Positions 22,701 through 34,161 of a stretch of 64,000 nucleotides of DNA are shown in pieces; the first letter of the stretch is position 1, and each line of letters opens with the position of its first letter. The stretch covers positions 134,404,694-134,468,693 of the forward strand of contig OY992540.1 in NCBI GenBank assembly GCA_963921195.1. Reading direction: 5' to 3'. The notes below the pieces were generated by a model, which saw nothing but the letters and a program-made list of their open reading frames with translations, was not told where the DNA came from and ran no database searches. Both the position numbers and the translations under genes were made by a program. Source of the DNA: Pegoplata infirma. Lineage: Eukaryota > Arthropoda > Insecta > Diptera > Anthomyiidae.

Positions 22701-23736
22701 TCGCGGTGCTTAAAAACAATATTTCTTTCATAAATATTTAAATAATATTGCAAATTTTCTATTTATATTAATTTAAATTTAAAAAACAGCTCAAAAAATA
22801 CAAATTTGGCTGTTATTAAAGACTCTTCAAAAAATGTTAAAATACACATTAGGCTGGGTCGTATTCCAACAAAGTGCTCAGATCAACAATTAATAGTGAA
22901 AAAAAGTTGGTACAAGTAAATACAAGCAATTTAAAACCAAAATGAACCAAATCGGTCTATGGCTTCCGTTCTCGCATCGCGGGTCAAAATTGCGGTTTTT
23001 GAAAAAATGGACATAATTAAAAAAAAAAATTTAATATTTAAAAAAAAATTATTAAAAAAAAAAAAAAAATTTTTGTATCGCATTAATTCAAAGATATTTA
23101 GAAAAATTTTGTTTGTTTTTTTCGGATATCGATAACCCACCCAAACGTGAGGCCAAAAAAAACTCACATTTTTAACATGGAGCTCAAAACTACTTTTTCA
23201 CTATTTTAAAAATTTAGTGAAACAAAATTTTTAAATATATTAGTTTATCCACTTGATATCATTGAATACATCTCAAGGATTGTAGAAAAAAATTCTTAGT
23301 TAAATTCCTTCGTCCAGTTGATGTGTGGAGCGATTTGAATTTAGCGGATTTCCAGAACATGTGTTTTTATCGACATTTTTGACTAATTTGTAGTTGTTAG
23401 CAACATTTTACTTAAATTAACCAAGTTTTTTGTTCAAATGGTTGTTTTGGACCATAGTAACTCTGCTTTGAAATAATAGGCTTTTTGGACAAGGTTAACC
23501 CTTGCCGGCACGAGGTTAAAAAATTCCTCCAATGAAATTTTTGAAAATTCCTCACTCTAAAATCGTGTATGTGTTTAAATAAACAACAATTACAAATTTA
23601 TACAAAGTTTTCTTGAAGGACATCTTTAACCCTTGTTGAACGAACGCCCAAAAAATATCTGTTTTTTTTGCTCATAGTCAAAATGGACTTTTTTGACATA
23701 TTAAATAATATGTTTTTCACTTTTAGCTTTACACAG
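22701..23736. other. Mixed AT-rich sequence without a gene
   Basis: TTAACCCTTGCCGGCACGAG at 23,497 and TTTAACCCTTGTTGAACG at 23,628 resemble TTAA-CCC piggyBac-type starts but lie in the same orientation with no partner end. Nothing else is recognised. Confidence 0.4.
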
Positions 23737-24093
23737 TAAAAACGACGAAGACGTAATGAAATTTCGGATGCCATTTTTTTTTATTTTATTTAGTTTTAAA
23801 CACTTTCCGCTTAAGTGCGCTTACTTTAAAACGTTAATTTAAATGCGATCGTTTAAATGCATTCCCCGCTCAAACGATTCACTCGCAGACCGTTAAAGTG
23901 CATTGATAAACTTCACATCAAATTAAATTAAAGATATGAACATCTGCGAGTAAATTGTGTAAGCGGGGAATGCATTTAAACGATCGCATTTAAATTAACG
24001 TTTTAAAGTAAGCGCACTTAAGCGGAAAGTGTCTAAAACTAAATAAAATAAAAAAATGGCATCCGAAATTTCATTATGTCTTCGTCGTTTTTA
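23737..24093. repeat. Near-perfect inverted repeat, ~134-bp arms
   Basis: Left arm 23,737-23,870 (starts TAAAAACGACGAAGAC) and right arm 23,962-24,093 (ends GTCTTCGTCGTTTTTA) differ at about three places. The loop of about 90 bp continues the symmetry with ACTCGCAGA/TCTGCGAG. The arms include GCGCTTACTTTAAAACG and GCGATCG. It is probably a young foldback MITE; no clear target duplication. Confidence 0.9.
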
Positions 24094-24410
24094 TTCCTTT
24101 CGCTTATGTAGCAAAACAACCGACTTTCTCAAAGAAATAAAGAAATTAATAGTTTTTTTTATATTTTTAAAGTTGTCATAAAAATTTGAATTTCCATTTG
24201 TTAATAAAAAAATTTATATGGGGCATTTCATTAACATTGACAATAAAATCAAAAATTCGATTTCATTGACAATGTGTTAACAAATGAAATTGAAAAAATG
24301 ATTTTCATTAACATTGTGTAATGAATTTGAAATGAAAATAAAAAATCATTTACATTGAACAGATTAATGATATTGAAAACTCAGTGGTAATGATTCGTGC
24401 CCAACTCTGG

Positions 24411-25374
24411 TTTTTATATTTGCTAAATAATCTTGACAATGGAATCTGACAAATTCCGAAACACGTGTCGATTAAGTCCTGCAAAAATTACCAATATAAA
24501 TAAATTTAAAACAGAAAAATAATTTTCTTAAAAATTATTCTATGAGAATATCATAGTTTAAATTAGTAAAGGAAATAATGACCTTGAGCTAGAATAAACC
24601 TACTCAAAATATAATATTTTAAAGGTCGAATAAAACAATTTTTTTTTTTTAATAAAAATTAATTAGAAATTGTCCGTATATATTTTAAAATTTTCCAAAT
24701 GCATTTTAAAAATTTTCAAATGTCCCAAACATTTTTTTCCCGTACAAACCATTTTTTTTTAATTACACTACTCAAGAAAAATCGACTGTTTTTACACAGA
24801 CTTCTAAAGTATTTTGGGCTCCTCAGCACGAATCTGACATCGCGTTTTCGAGATATAGGCTTTTTTCATTTTTTGAGAACCAAGCCGTCAAAACAGACAC
24901 ATTTTTTAATATTGAAAAAGTGTATGTAAAAGTTATTCATACTTTTTTTATTCGAATTCCTTATAGAACTTCCTAACTTTTTCAAGAAATCCGGACTCGA
25001 TACGATCAAGATATCATCAGGACATTATAAGGAAGTTCAAAATGTCCTTTTTTGGTTATGTCCTTATAAGTATTCGAATTTTGCAAAGAAACTTCCTGTT
25101 CAAGGTAGATATGTAAAGAAGAACTTCCAATAAAGAGAACCTGCGATTAAAATCCAAAATCCCCCCAAAATTTTACAATTTTCATGAAAAAATGGATATT
25201 AAAAAAATCTTTCTTTCCATATAGAAACATCATATCGTTTCTTAGAAAGAAATGGCTGAAAAGCCAAAAAAAGAAATTTTTTGCGATTTTTTTACCCATT
25301 TTTTGAACCCCTAAATGCGCGATATGGCCGATAAGCCGAGACACCCCAACCTTAGAATTGTCTCTTTTTATATA
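24411..25374. other. AT-rich sequence with a small inverted motif
   Basis: Around 24,945-25,105 GAACTTCC and GGAAGTTC words recur in opposite orientation (TTATAGAACTTCC, TATAAGGAAGTTC). The block at 24,770-24,890 resembles interior sequence of the TAA-flanked element at 6873-8193. No gene is seen. Confidence 0.4.
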
Positions 25375-27393
25375 TCGGGCATTCCAAGCCAAATCACTCA
25401 CTTTTAGACCCGACCCCTTTCGATTTATTTTATTTTTAGATATGTTTTAGTACTTATTAAGTGCAACTTGGACACCAATTTTCAGCTTTTTATTTCAAGA
25501 TGGTGTTGAGTAATCAATTTTTCAAAATGGCGATTTTCTCAAAAAAATTAAAAAATTGAAATTTTTAATTAATTTTGACCATTAAAAAATATAGATATTT
25601 TAAAAAAATATGGACAACGTTTTGTTGGTATTTCAATGTAGTTTTAGGAAAAAAATATGAAAAAATTATTCGAAGTAATTATCACTTATTTTTTGACGTT
25701 TAAAAATTAAAATCGACTTTTTGAAAAAGTCGGAAACCTTCGATTTTTTTGTAAAAAACTAAAAAAATTCTACTCTATATTACGCAACTTTTAAGCTATA
25801 ATTCAAAATGTGATCACAATTCTTTCTATTTTTTTTTAAATTTTAAAAATTACACCTTTTATTTTTTGGCTCTGATTTATTTTATGTGGTGCTCCAAAAA
25901 AAATAAATTGGTAGATATTGACCCTAACTTACTCCAGATATATTCATTTCGAGGTAAAAATACGTCTCACAAAAATTTAGAACGATCGGAAATGGGTAAG
26001 GCGTTTAGCATGGTCCTTGAAGTTTAAGAAACGGATTACATGGAAAAATATGATTTTTTTTCTGTTTTCGCAATATTTTTGGTATTTAAATTTAGTTTTT
26101 ATTTCAATCAATTACAGAATTATGATGTAGAGTAAAATGCCTTTCTAATAAGGTACTAAAAACTAAAATCGGTTGAAAATCAGCCAAGTTATTACAACTT
26201 CCCCAGGCATCTAACGTGTGGCAGACGACATGATTAAGCAATACAATCCGATTTTTGAAATTCATTGAAATTTTCTACTGCAATAAAATTTTTTTATTCT
26301 TCAAGTTGAAATGTAATTTGATGACAAGTATTTTCCATATTGGTTTTTGCTAACATTTTTTAAATTAATGCTAAAAATGCCTGCATTTTCAACACTCTTT
26401 TGAAATCTATATTTTCAAAAAAAAATTTTTTTTTGTTTTAAAATTTGGAAAAACCAAAAAAATATTACACTGAAACATGAATAATGAAAAAATGTTATTA
26501 CAGTAGAAAATTTTAATAAATTTAAAATAAGAGACTCGTATTCTTTTATCAAGCGGTATAAAACACGCTAGATGCCTGGGGAAGTTGTAATAACTTGGCT
26601 GATTTTCAACCGATTTTAGTTTTTAATACCTTATTAGAAAGGCATTTTACTCTACATCATAATTCTGTAATTGCATGAAATAAAACTTAACTTAAAATAC
26701 CAAAAATATTACGAAAACAGAAAAAAATTCATATTTTTCCTTGTAATCCGTTTTTTAAACTTCAAGGACCATGTTAAACGCCTTACCCATTTCCGATCGT
26801 TCTAAATTTTTGTGAGACGTATTTTTACCTCGAAATAAATATATCTGGGGTAAGTTAGGGTCAATATCTACCAATTTATTTTTTTTGGAGCACCATATAA
26901 AATAAATCAGAGCCAAAAATTTAAAATTTAAAAAAAAATATAAAGAATTGTGATCACATCTCGAATTATGGCTTAAAAGTTGCGTAATTGGGAGTAAAAT
27001 TTTTATAGTTTTTTACAAAAAAATCGAAGGTTTCCGACTTTTTCAAAAAGTCGATTTTAATTTTTAAACGTCAAAAAATAAGTGATAATTACTTCGAATA
27101 ATTTTTTCATATTTTTTTTTCTAAAACTACATTTAAATACCAACAAAACGTTGTACAACTTTTTTTAAAATATCTATATTTTTTAATGGTCAAAATTAAT
27201 TAAAAATTTCAATTTTTTTATTTTTTTGAGAAAATTGCCATTTTGAAAAATTTATTACTCAACACCATCGTCAAATAAAAGGCTGAAAATTGGTGTCCAA
27301 ATTGCATTTAATAAGTACTAAAACATATCCAAAAATAAAATAAATCGAAAGGGGTCGGGTCTAAAAGTGAGTGATTTGGCTTGGAATGCCCCA
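25375..27393. mobile_element. FB-2 foldback element, 2.02 kb
   Basis: Left terminus CGGGCATTCCAAGCCAAATC; right terminus the inverse, ending GGAATGCCCCA. TA lies on both sides. The entire element is a palindrome centred near 26,400, with arms of about 900-1000 bp: AAATGGGTAAGGCGTTTAGC at 25,991 is matched in reverse near 26,770. The terminal words are shared with FB-1 (GGGCATTCCA.G.CAAATC), while the arms are otherwise different. Confidence 0.9.
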
Positions 27394-27842
27394 TATATTT
27401 TAAGTTTTATGCAAATCGGTTTGAGATACTTCCCTTGTTTAAATAAATCTAAAGATTATATGAAAATTGTTTACTGGGTTTCAAAATAAATGTCATACTT
27501 AAATGCTACAAAGTGTTCAACCAAAAACAAAAATATATATATTGCAAAAAATTATAAGCCAAAAAGAAAAACTAGGGCAGGGGGAAAAATTCAAATGAAA
27601 TAAAATTGTTACTGGTGAAAATTTGTTAAAAAATTGCTAAACATGCTAAAAAAAGAAATGAGTTATAAAAAACTCCATAACAATTTAAAAGCATAACTTG
27701 GTTAAATGCAAAATGCTTTGAGGCAAAAAGACAGACATTCCAAATGATACCAAAAAAAAAAACTGACTGAAGTAATAACAAATTTAAATCAAAAATGAAT
27801 TGTCAGTCTGTGAGTTGTTAGTCATACAAAAAGATATAAAAA
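27394..27842. other. No recognisable content
   Basis: AT-rich sequence with no repeat ends or credible frame. Confidence 0.5.
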
Positions 27843-28837
27843 CAAGTAGAAAAGTTAAATTCGACTTGGCCGAATCTATGAATACCCTCCACAATGCCCT
27901 TTTAAAGTGATAGTAAATTTTCTAACGTGAAAAAAATAACATTTTTGGTTAGAAATATTTTACTTTCTGTAAAAAACTTTTTTTTATTAATTTTTGAAAA
28001 AAAAAAAAATGACTAATTTTTTTTTTGAGTGTAAAATTTTTTTTGAGTGTATTTTTTTTTTTGTTTTAGTGTAAAAAAACTTTTTTTTGTTAATTTTTGA
28101 AAAATAAAAAAAAATAATTTACCAATTTTTTTTTTGAGTGTAAAATTTTTTTTTAAGTGTAAACTTTTTTTTGGTTAGAAATATTTTATTTTCTGTAAAA
28201 AAACTTTTTTTTATTAATTTTTGAAAAAAAAAAAATACTAATTTTTTTTTTTGAGTGTATTTTTTTTTGTTTTAGTGTAAAAAAAACTTTTTTTGTTAAT
28301 TTTTGAAAAAAAAAAAAAAAAAATAATTTACCAATTTTTTTTTGAGTGTAAAATTTTTTTTGAGTGTAAACTTTTTTTTTAAGTGTATTTTTTTTTTTGG
28401 TTTAGTGTAAAAATATTTTTGTGTGACAAAAATACCTTTTAAAATATTTTTCTGACTTACAAATGTTTTTAAAACATGTTTAACGGGTTTTCAACACGTG
28501 AATTTAAGGTGAACTAATCTGAAATTTACGGTTTTGCTAATAACTTTTGAACCGCCGGACCGATTTGGCTGAAATTTAAAACGGACCGGACCAAAGGAAC
28601 GGTAAATATATATGCCACACTTCAGTACCCTCAGAATTGCCGTTCGAAAGTTATAGTGTGTTTTATCTCGTAAATTCCAGAAAATCCCTTGCCGAAATTC
28701 ACTCACTTGCTTATAACTTTTGAACCACTGGACCGCTTTCGCTGGATTGCAATACCAACCTGACCAGGTAAATGTCCAACATATATGCCAAACTTCAGGA
28801 GCCTCCGTAAAGTCTTTCAAAAGTTAGCGTGTTTTCA

Positions 28838-28875
<38 letters not shown>

Positions 28876-29062
28876 GGACAGACGGACGGACGGACGGACG
28901 GACGGACGGACGGACGGACGGACATCGCTAGATCGTCTTAAAATCGATCGAGGATCATGAATATATATACTTTATGGGGTCCTAGACCAATATTTCGAGG
29001 TGTTACAAACGGAATGACAAACTTATATATACCCTCTATCACTAGAGTGGAGGGTATAATAA
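27843..29062 (-). mobile_element. Helitron-like element, copy D (inverted), 1.2 kb
   Basis: Inverse of copy A: CAAGTAGAAAAGTTAAATTC at the left is the 3 prime hairpin and CTTG end, and GGAGGGTATAATAA at the right is the start. The filler at 27,945-28,380 is duplicated in tandem with a period of about 225 bp (TTGGTTAGAAATATTTTA twice). It carries the longest GTCY tract in the window. Confidence 0.85.
28839..28923 (-). repeat. (GACA/GACG)n microsatellite, about 21 units
   Basis: A run of GACA units followed by GACG units inside Helitron-like copy D. Confidence 0.95.
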
Positions 29063-29791
29063 TAGAATAAATTTCAAAATATGAATAATATTAAATGAAA
29101 TGCTAAATGCTAAATGTTATAATTACAAGTAACACAAGTTTTATAAAATGAAATTTAGTAGACGTGATTGTTTAAATAAGACATAAAAGTTTTACAGAAA
29201 CTAATTGATAGACATTGTTAATATTGAAATCTATTATCCTGGCAAATCTTAAAAAAAAAATATTATAAAGTTATAAAAAAAAAATTCAAAATTGTTGATA
29301 TTTTAGTTTCATTCTCGTTTTTTTTTATTATTTTAACGTCTCCATATCAAATTTTCATTGAAGGTTTATTTTTTTTTTTTTATTTTTTCATCTTTCAATT
29401 TTTCCTCAATTGAGGTTAATAGTTCATAATGGCGGCACATATTTACTTCAATAGTTGTTATATCAACCGCGTTTATAAGTTTTTTTTTTACAATTTTCCT
29501 AAGTGGATTCCACGAGTAGCTGTTGTTATTGGTGCTGTAATTCGTTATTAAAGCCGCAATATTGATTGTAAAAACGTGATTATAACTTAAACTGCGGGTT
29601 TTTGTTTTTTACAAGTTTTTAATTTTTTTACGCTAACATCAGCAGAACAAAAAAGTGTAAAATGTTTGCTGTAACTATTAGTTTTTGTTCTTAATTTCAC
29701 AGTAATTGAGTTTTTTTTCTTTTTGCTATTGATGGCAACCTCTGTTGCCACTGCCATAAAGTGTGCGTGTATTTAAATAGTAAAGATAATT
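29063..29791. other. Unique-looking sequence upstream of candidate exon 2
   Basis: No transposon ends. The part from about 29,430 has more mixed composition (GGCGGCACATATTT, GATTCCACGAGTAGC, GATGGCAACCTCTGTTGCCA) than the repeats around it, as might be expected of a promoter or 5 prime untranslated region. I cannot identify a TATA box or a clear initiator. Confidence 0.35.
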
Positions 29792-29828
29792 ATGGATTGT
29801 GCCCTTATTTTAACAGATTATACAAGTG
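29792..29828 (+). CDS. Candidate first coding exon 2 (MDCALILTDYTS, phase 1, GTAAGT donor)
   Basis: ATG begins twelve codons, MDCALILTDYTS, plus one G, followed directly by GTAAGTTG, an excellent splice donor. An in-frame TAA lies six codons upstream, so the ATG is the first in frame. The residues are unbiased, unlike the Lys/Asn/Phe-rich chance frames nearby. The exon would join the next one in phase 1, as would the candidates at 19,238 and 45,173. An alternative reading is a 12-bp micro-exon after TTATTTTAACAG. I do not recognise the N-terminus. Confidence 0.4.
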
Positions 29829-29970
29829 GTAAGTTGTAAAGATAAAAAAACAAATAATTTATAAGTTTATGAATTTTAAATGTTTACAAAAAAATATTTT
29901 TTCTATCGAAGGTTTCAAATTCTAAGAAAGTTTTTAATTCTAAGAAATTTTTCCTTTAGAAAAAGTCTTA
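29829..29970. repeat. Degenerate traces of the dyad minisatellite
   Basis: TTTTTTCTATCGAAGG, TTCTAAGAAAGTTTTT and CTTTAGAAAAAGTCTTAG resemble mutated units of the TCTATAGA/GTCTCAGA repeat, just after the candidate exon 2 donor. Confidence 0.4.
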
Positions 29971-31271
29971 GGGCGGATTTTACAGTCAGCACTAAGTAGA
30001 GACTTAAGCTAAGAAATTACTTAAATCAAAAAAACTATTTTATAAAAGCCACTTAAGAAAAACTTAAGTCGTCTATTACCATGACTTAAGTTTTACTTAA
30101 GTAATTTATTTTGATTTGACAATTCTAAAAAAATACAAAATAAAATTAAAATAATAAAAACAAATAAAGATACAAAAAAAAAATAAAAAACAAAGAATCA
30201 CACAATTGCTGTTATTTCCCGTTAAAAACTTCCGCTGTCTTCGCCACTCTCAAATTCAAGGTATTTCTATCAAATTGCGTGATATTTCCATCATGTAAAT
30301 AAATAAAAATTGGGAAGGAATTTGAGATTAGCGGACATGCCCCATCAAAGGGGTAATATAACATAATCAAATGGGGAACATATCCAATCTTATTTCTCAA
30401 TGGCTTGCTGGAAAAAGGTTTGTTGGTGTTCAAATCCGAAGTCAATCGGCGGAGCAATTCTCAATGATGACCTTAGCGTCGGAAGATTTTAATGAAAAGA
30501 ACAGCAATTGTGTGATAGCCTACACCGCAATGTGATATAGGGTATGAGTATGTGATGATGTTTGAAAATATCCGAAATATTTGTCCCACCCCCATATTTA
30601 AGTATTAGATCGACTGTCCATCCGTCTGCCTTTTTGTCAAAGTAACGTTGTAAACGTTTCCGCTGTTATTTCCAAAAAGGAATAAGATTGCCGGTTACCT
30701 TCCCACATAATGGGCAATTTCCGCCACCATTAAATTTCTTAATGTACATTTTTTCTTTGTTTTCGTTTTGATGGAAATATCACGCAATTTAATGAAATAC
30801 CATGAGTTTGAGAGTGCCGGAGATTGCCTATTAAACGGGTAACATAATCGGCAATATTATCCCTACAAGTTTTGGTGGAAAGAATTGAAACCTTTTCACA
30901 GAGACGCTAGTTTGTGTCCAAAATCAATCGGGTGAAGATTTTTTCAATAATGACCTTAGCCGCGTTCTTGTTATGGTTTTAACAATACCCACGGCGGAAG
31001 ATTTTAATGGAAAACATCTGCATTTGTGGGATTTTTCGTTGTTTTAATTTTTGTTTTGTATATTTTTATTATTATTTTATTTTTTTGTATTCCTTTTGAA
31101 TTGTCAAATCAAAAATAATAATCTGTGTTACCATATTTTTAGCATATTTTCTTTTCAACTTAAGTACAAACTGTAAAATGGAATTTAACTTAAGTAATAA
31201 AAAATACTTAAATAATTCTTAACTAAGATTTTACTTAAGTAAGAACTTAGTTTGGACTGTAAAATCCGCCC
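29971..31271. mobile_element. PIF/Harbinger-like foldback element with TTA duplication, 1.30 kb
   Basis: Ends GGGCGGATTTTACAGTC and GACTGTAAAATCCGCCC are bordered by TTA on both sides. The arms carry many ACTTAAGT words. Inner inverted copies of a GATATTTCCATCA / TGATGGAAATATCACGCAAT block lie near 30,280 and 30,770. A minus-strand 81-codon frame (30,212-30,457) crosses this block; its residues look fairly protein-like but I recognise no domain. It could be a decayed transposase-associated or captured fragment. Confidence 0.8.
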
Positions 31272-31298
31272 TTAGATTTTTCCAAAACATTTTTTCTA

Positions 31299-31749
31299 CA
31301 CACAAAAAATTATTGGCTAAAAATTTTCAATTTAATCTATTGATCAACTAAATTTAAATGAGTCAATCAATGTTTTGATTAAAATTTTCATTTTTTTTTA
31401 ACTGTCGAATTTGGAGTAGATTAATTCAAAAATATACAAAATTATCGGGTTTTATTTTTTTTTATTGTTGGCAACATGTTGGAAAGCAAAAAAGATGAAT
31501 TTTTTGATAATTTTGTCATAAGCTTACAATGCATTTGTTAAATCAATCATTATTTTGATTGACCATAAATAAAAAATTGATAAAATTTTTTATCAAAATC
31601 GAAAAAATGTTTGATTGAAAAAATTTTCAATCAATCAACTACAATTTGATGATTGATATAAAAATTTTTTTAATTGGAGGAATTTCAATTAAAAAATTGA
31701 TTGAATCCGCGTTTTTGTTGATTGAAATTCGTTTCAAATTGTTTCTGTG
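31299..31749. mobile_element. CACA-ended MITE with TA flanks, 451 bp
   Basis: Left CACACAAAAAATTATT and right (inverted) CACAGAAACAATTTGAA, with TA at 31,297-31,298 and 31,750-31,751. The interior is rich in CAATCAA/TTGATTG words. Part of it recurs inverted at 37,620-37,878. Confidence 0.75.
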
Positions 31750-32241
31750 TATACCACAAAATCCACCAAAAAAAAACACAAAAAAAAGTTTTTCTGACTT
31801 CAGGTCTTTTAATTAACTTTATATTAACAGCATGCATTCTCAATAAAGCCAATAAAATATATCCATTAGGGCAGCGGTTACCAACCTATGGTACGCGTAC
31901 CACTAAGGGGTACGCGAAACTGTCCGCGAGGGTACGCAAAATTTTAGTAATTTCGAAATTCGTTTTAGGTTAAACTTTCAATGCTAGTTCCGCATCTGGC
32001 TTACAAAGTTTTCAATAACATTAGGTTTTTAAGAAAGTTGAGGTCAAAGTTCACAAAAAACAAATTTTTGTGTGCAATTTAGAGAGAATTTTTTTGCTAT
32101 ATTTTGAGAACTGACAATATGGTTCCCAAATTTTTCTGTGATGTTACGTTTTTGAGAAAATGTATGTCAAAGTTCTCAAAAAACGTGTTTATGGATTTTT
32201 GTCATAAAATCTTGAGTCCCGGGGTTTTAAGCTCAAATCCA

Positions 32242-32472
32242 CACCCAAAAAAAAAAACGTGGGTATTCAATACTAAAAATTTAACTAATTTTAGTCCAAA
32301 AGGACCTAGTGCAGAAATTGGTAGCCAATACTAAAATTTTTAACTAAAATAAGTCCAAACCAGTAAAAATTACTAATTTTAGTACTTTGAAGATACTAAA
32401 AATAGTAACTAATTAGTAGATTTGGGTACAATATCACTTACTAAACCTTTTACTGTAGAATTATTTTGAGTG
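32242..32472. mobile_element. CACTC-type MITE nested in the hAT element, 231 bp
   Basis: CACCCAAAAAAAAAAAC at the left, TTATTTTGAGTG at the right, CA on both sides. The interior is rich in TACTAATTTTAGT-like words. Confidence 0.7.
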
Positions 32473-32845
32473 CAGGGATTTTGGAAATATTAAAAAAGTA
32501 TGAGGTTTTTTTTTTTAAATACAACTCTGTGTAAATATTGTTACATTTACATCACCCTGTTAAAACTGAAAATTTTTGAAATTTTTAACGTAGCTGGCCA
32601 CGAATTTTCTGCTTATTTTGTGCTTTTTGTGCCATGGGTCTTTACTGACCCATGGCGGCCTTCGATCAAAGTTTAGCGATTTTGGTGAAAATTTCCCAAA
32701 ACGAAATCCCGAAAAATCCCGTGAATCCGAAAAATCCCGGGATCCGGGGATTTCGATTTTCAAATCCCGAATCCCGGGATTTTAAGAAACCGAATCCGTT
32801 GGGCAGCCCTAGTTGTGATAGAGTGGAAATTTTAGTACTATTTTG
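32473..32845. mobile_element. Second inserted remnant with CCCGGGAT words
   Basis: Contains repeated AATCCCGGGAT/AATCCCG words (32,705-32,785), a GCCATGGGTC..GACCCATGGC inverted pair near 32,630-32,657, and ends near GGGCAGCCCTAG, which looks like a hAT-type terminus. The start is not identified. Confidence 0.4.
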
Positions 32846-33344
32846 TTAAGATCAAAATGCCCTTTCATTGTATTTAAGAGGGTGTTTCATTCAAAAAATC
32901 ACAGAATTGTTGATCTGCCCTTGCATTAAAAAAAAAAACATTATATTTCCGCCCTCTGTAATTTGTTTTTGGAACTTTTTTTAAGAGTTCAAAAAACGTC
33001 CGTTGTTTAGATTTTTGGTGTAGAAACGATTGGTGAATTCAGATTTGCAATATTTTCAGCTGTCTTTGCTCTTCAGCAAAATCAGCTCAAAATCCGCGTT
33101 TTCAGATGCATTGAGCCACCCAAAAAAGCGAAAATTTTTCCAAAAAAATACCACCATTGTTTTGATCTCCCCTTAATCCTTCAAAAAACTGATAATACCC
33201 GCAGATAAAAATTTAAAAATTAACTCTAATATTTATATGAGAAGTTTTTTTTAACGTTAAATTCGTTAGGGGGTACACGGCTGACAAAATTTAAAATTAG
33301 GGGTACGCGAGCCAAAAAGTTTGGTAACCGCTGCATTAGGTCGT

Positions 33345-34160
33345 CCCGTCAAATTAAAATTTTTGAATTTCATATGGTAATACCTGTCAAACTATGGCCA
33401 CGTTAGAGCTGATTGTGGGAAAATTTATGAAAAAAATTTGCAAGGTCATCTTCAGTCGGCAACCAGCGGTCAAAGTTGGAAAAAATTGTGTATTTCGACC
33501 AAAATTCATGTCCGAAGTTTTTGACCAAAACCCGATCAAAAATTCGGAAATTTTGCGTACTTTATTGAAAAAATATTTAAAAGAATCCAAAACCGCGATT
33601 TTGGTCCAAAGATGCTGATTTTTAAACATAAAAATTATCTTTTTATCCAAATTGGTCTCAAAAGTTGGAAAATTTTAAGTGTGTTATCTAAAAAGTATTA
33701 AAAAAATATAAAAACGCGATTTTGGTTCAGAAATGCTGATCTGCGATTTTGATCCACAGATGCTGATCAGCATTTTCGGACCAAAATCGCGTTGTTTTTA
33801 TATTTTTTAGATAGCAAAAGTATATATTTCTTAGATAACACATTTAACATTTTCCAACTTTTGAGACCAATTTGGATAAAAAGATAATTTTCATGTTTAA
33901 AAATTAGCATCTGTGGACAAAAAAATCGCGGTTTTGGATTTTTTGAAATATTTTTCCAATAAAATTTACGAATTTTTGAGCCGGATTTGGTCATAACATA
34001 TATTTCCAAATTTGACCGCTGGTTGCCGACTGAAGATGACCATGCAAAATTTTTTCAGCAAAATTTTTTCATAAATTTTCCCACAATTTGTTTTAACGTG
34101 GCCATCGTTTGGCAGGTATTATGACCTAAAATTCAAAAAATTTAAATTTGACGGTTGTCA
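33345..34160. mobile_element. Foldback element, ~0.8 kb
   Basis: Starts near CCCGTCAAATTAAAATTTTT and ends near TTTAAATTTGACGG. The arms are inverse copies of ~390 bp: CATCTTCAGTCGGCAACCAG at 33,449 is matched in reverse near 34,025. The centre near 33,755 has GATCTGCGATTTTGATCC and GATGCTGATCAGCAT. The open frames on both strands are by-products of the symmetry. Confidence 0.85.
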
Positions 34161-34161
34161 G

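Larger units (their letters stand above)
19690..24410. mobile_element. CATTGA/ATGATAATGAA-rich repeat, split by later insertions
   Basis: The segments 19,690-19,769, 21,072-21,230 and 24,230-24,410 share ATTGTCATTGA, AATGATAATGAAAA and TTCATTAACATTG words, suggesting one old element broken by the palindrome at 19,773, the minisatellite and other sequence. The boundaries are approximate. Confidence 0.35.
31872..33333. mobile_element. hAT element, CAGCGGTTACC family, long copy (1.46 kb)
   Basis: Ends CAGCGGTTACCAACCTATGG and, inverted, CAGCGGTTACCAAACTTTTT. The 8-bp flanks CATTAGGG and CATTAGGT differ by one base. The ends resemble the CAGNGGTTCTCAA termini of the Charlie branch of hAT. Sub-terminal GGGGTACGCG words occur at both ends. 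A sister copy lies at 58,597-59,476; the extra ~0.6 kb here (about 32,213-32,845) is inserted sequence. No transposase frame survives. Confidence 0.9.

Noticed and set aside
23497..23650. piggyBac-type ends TTAACCCTTG
   Set aside because: The two occurrences have the same orientation and no inverse partner was found nearby.
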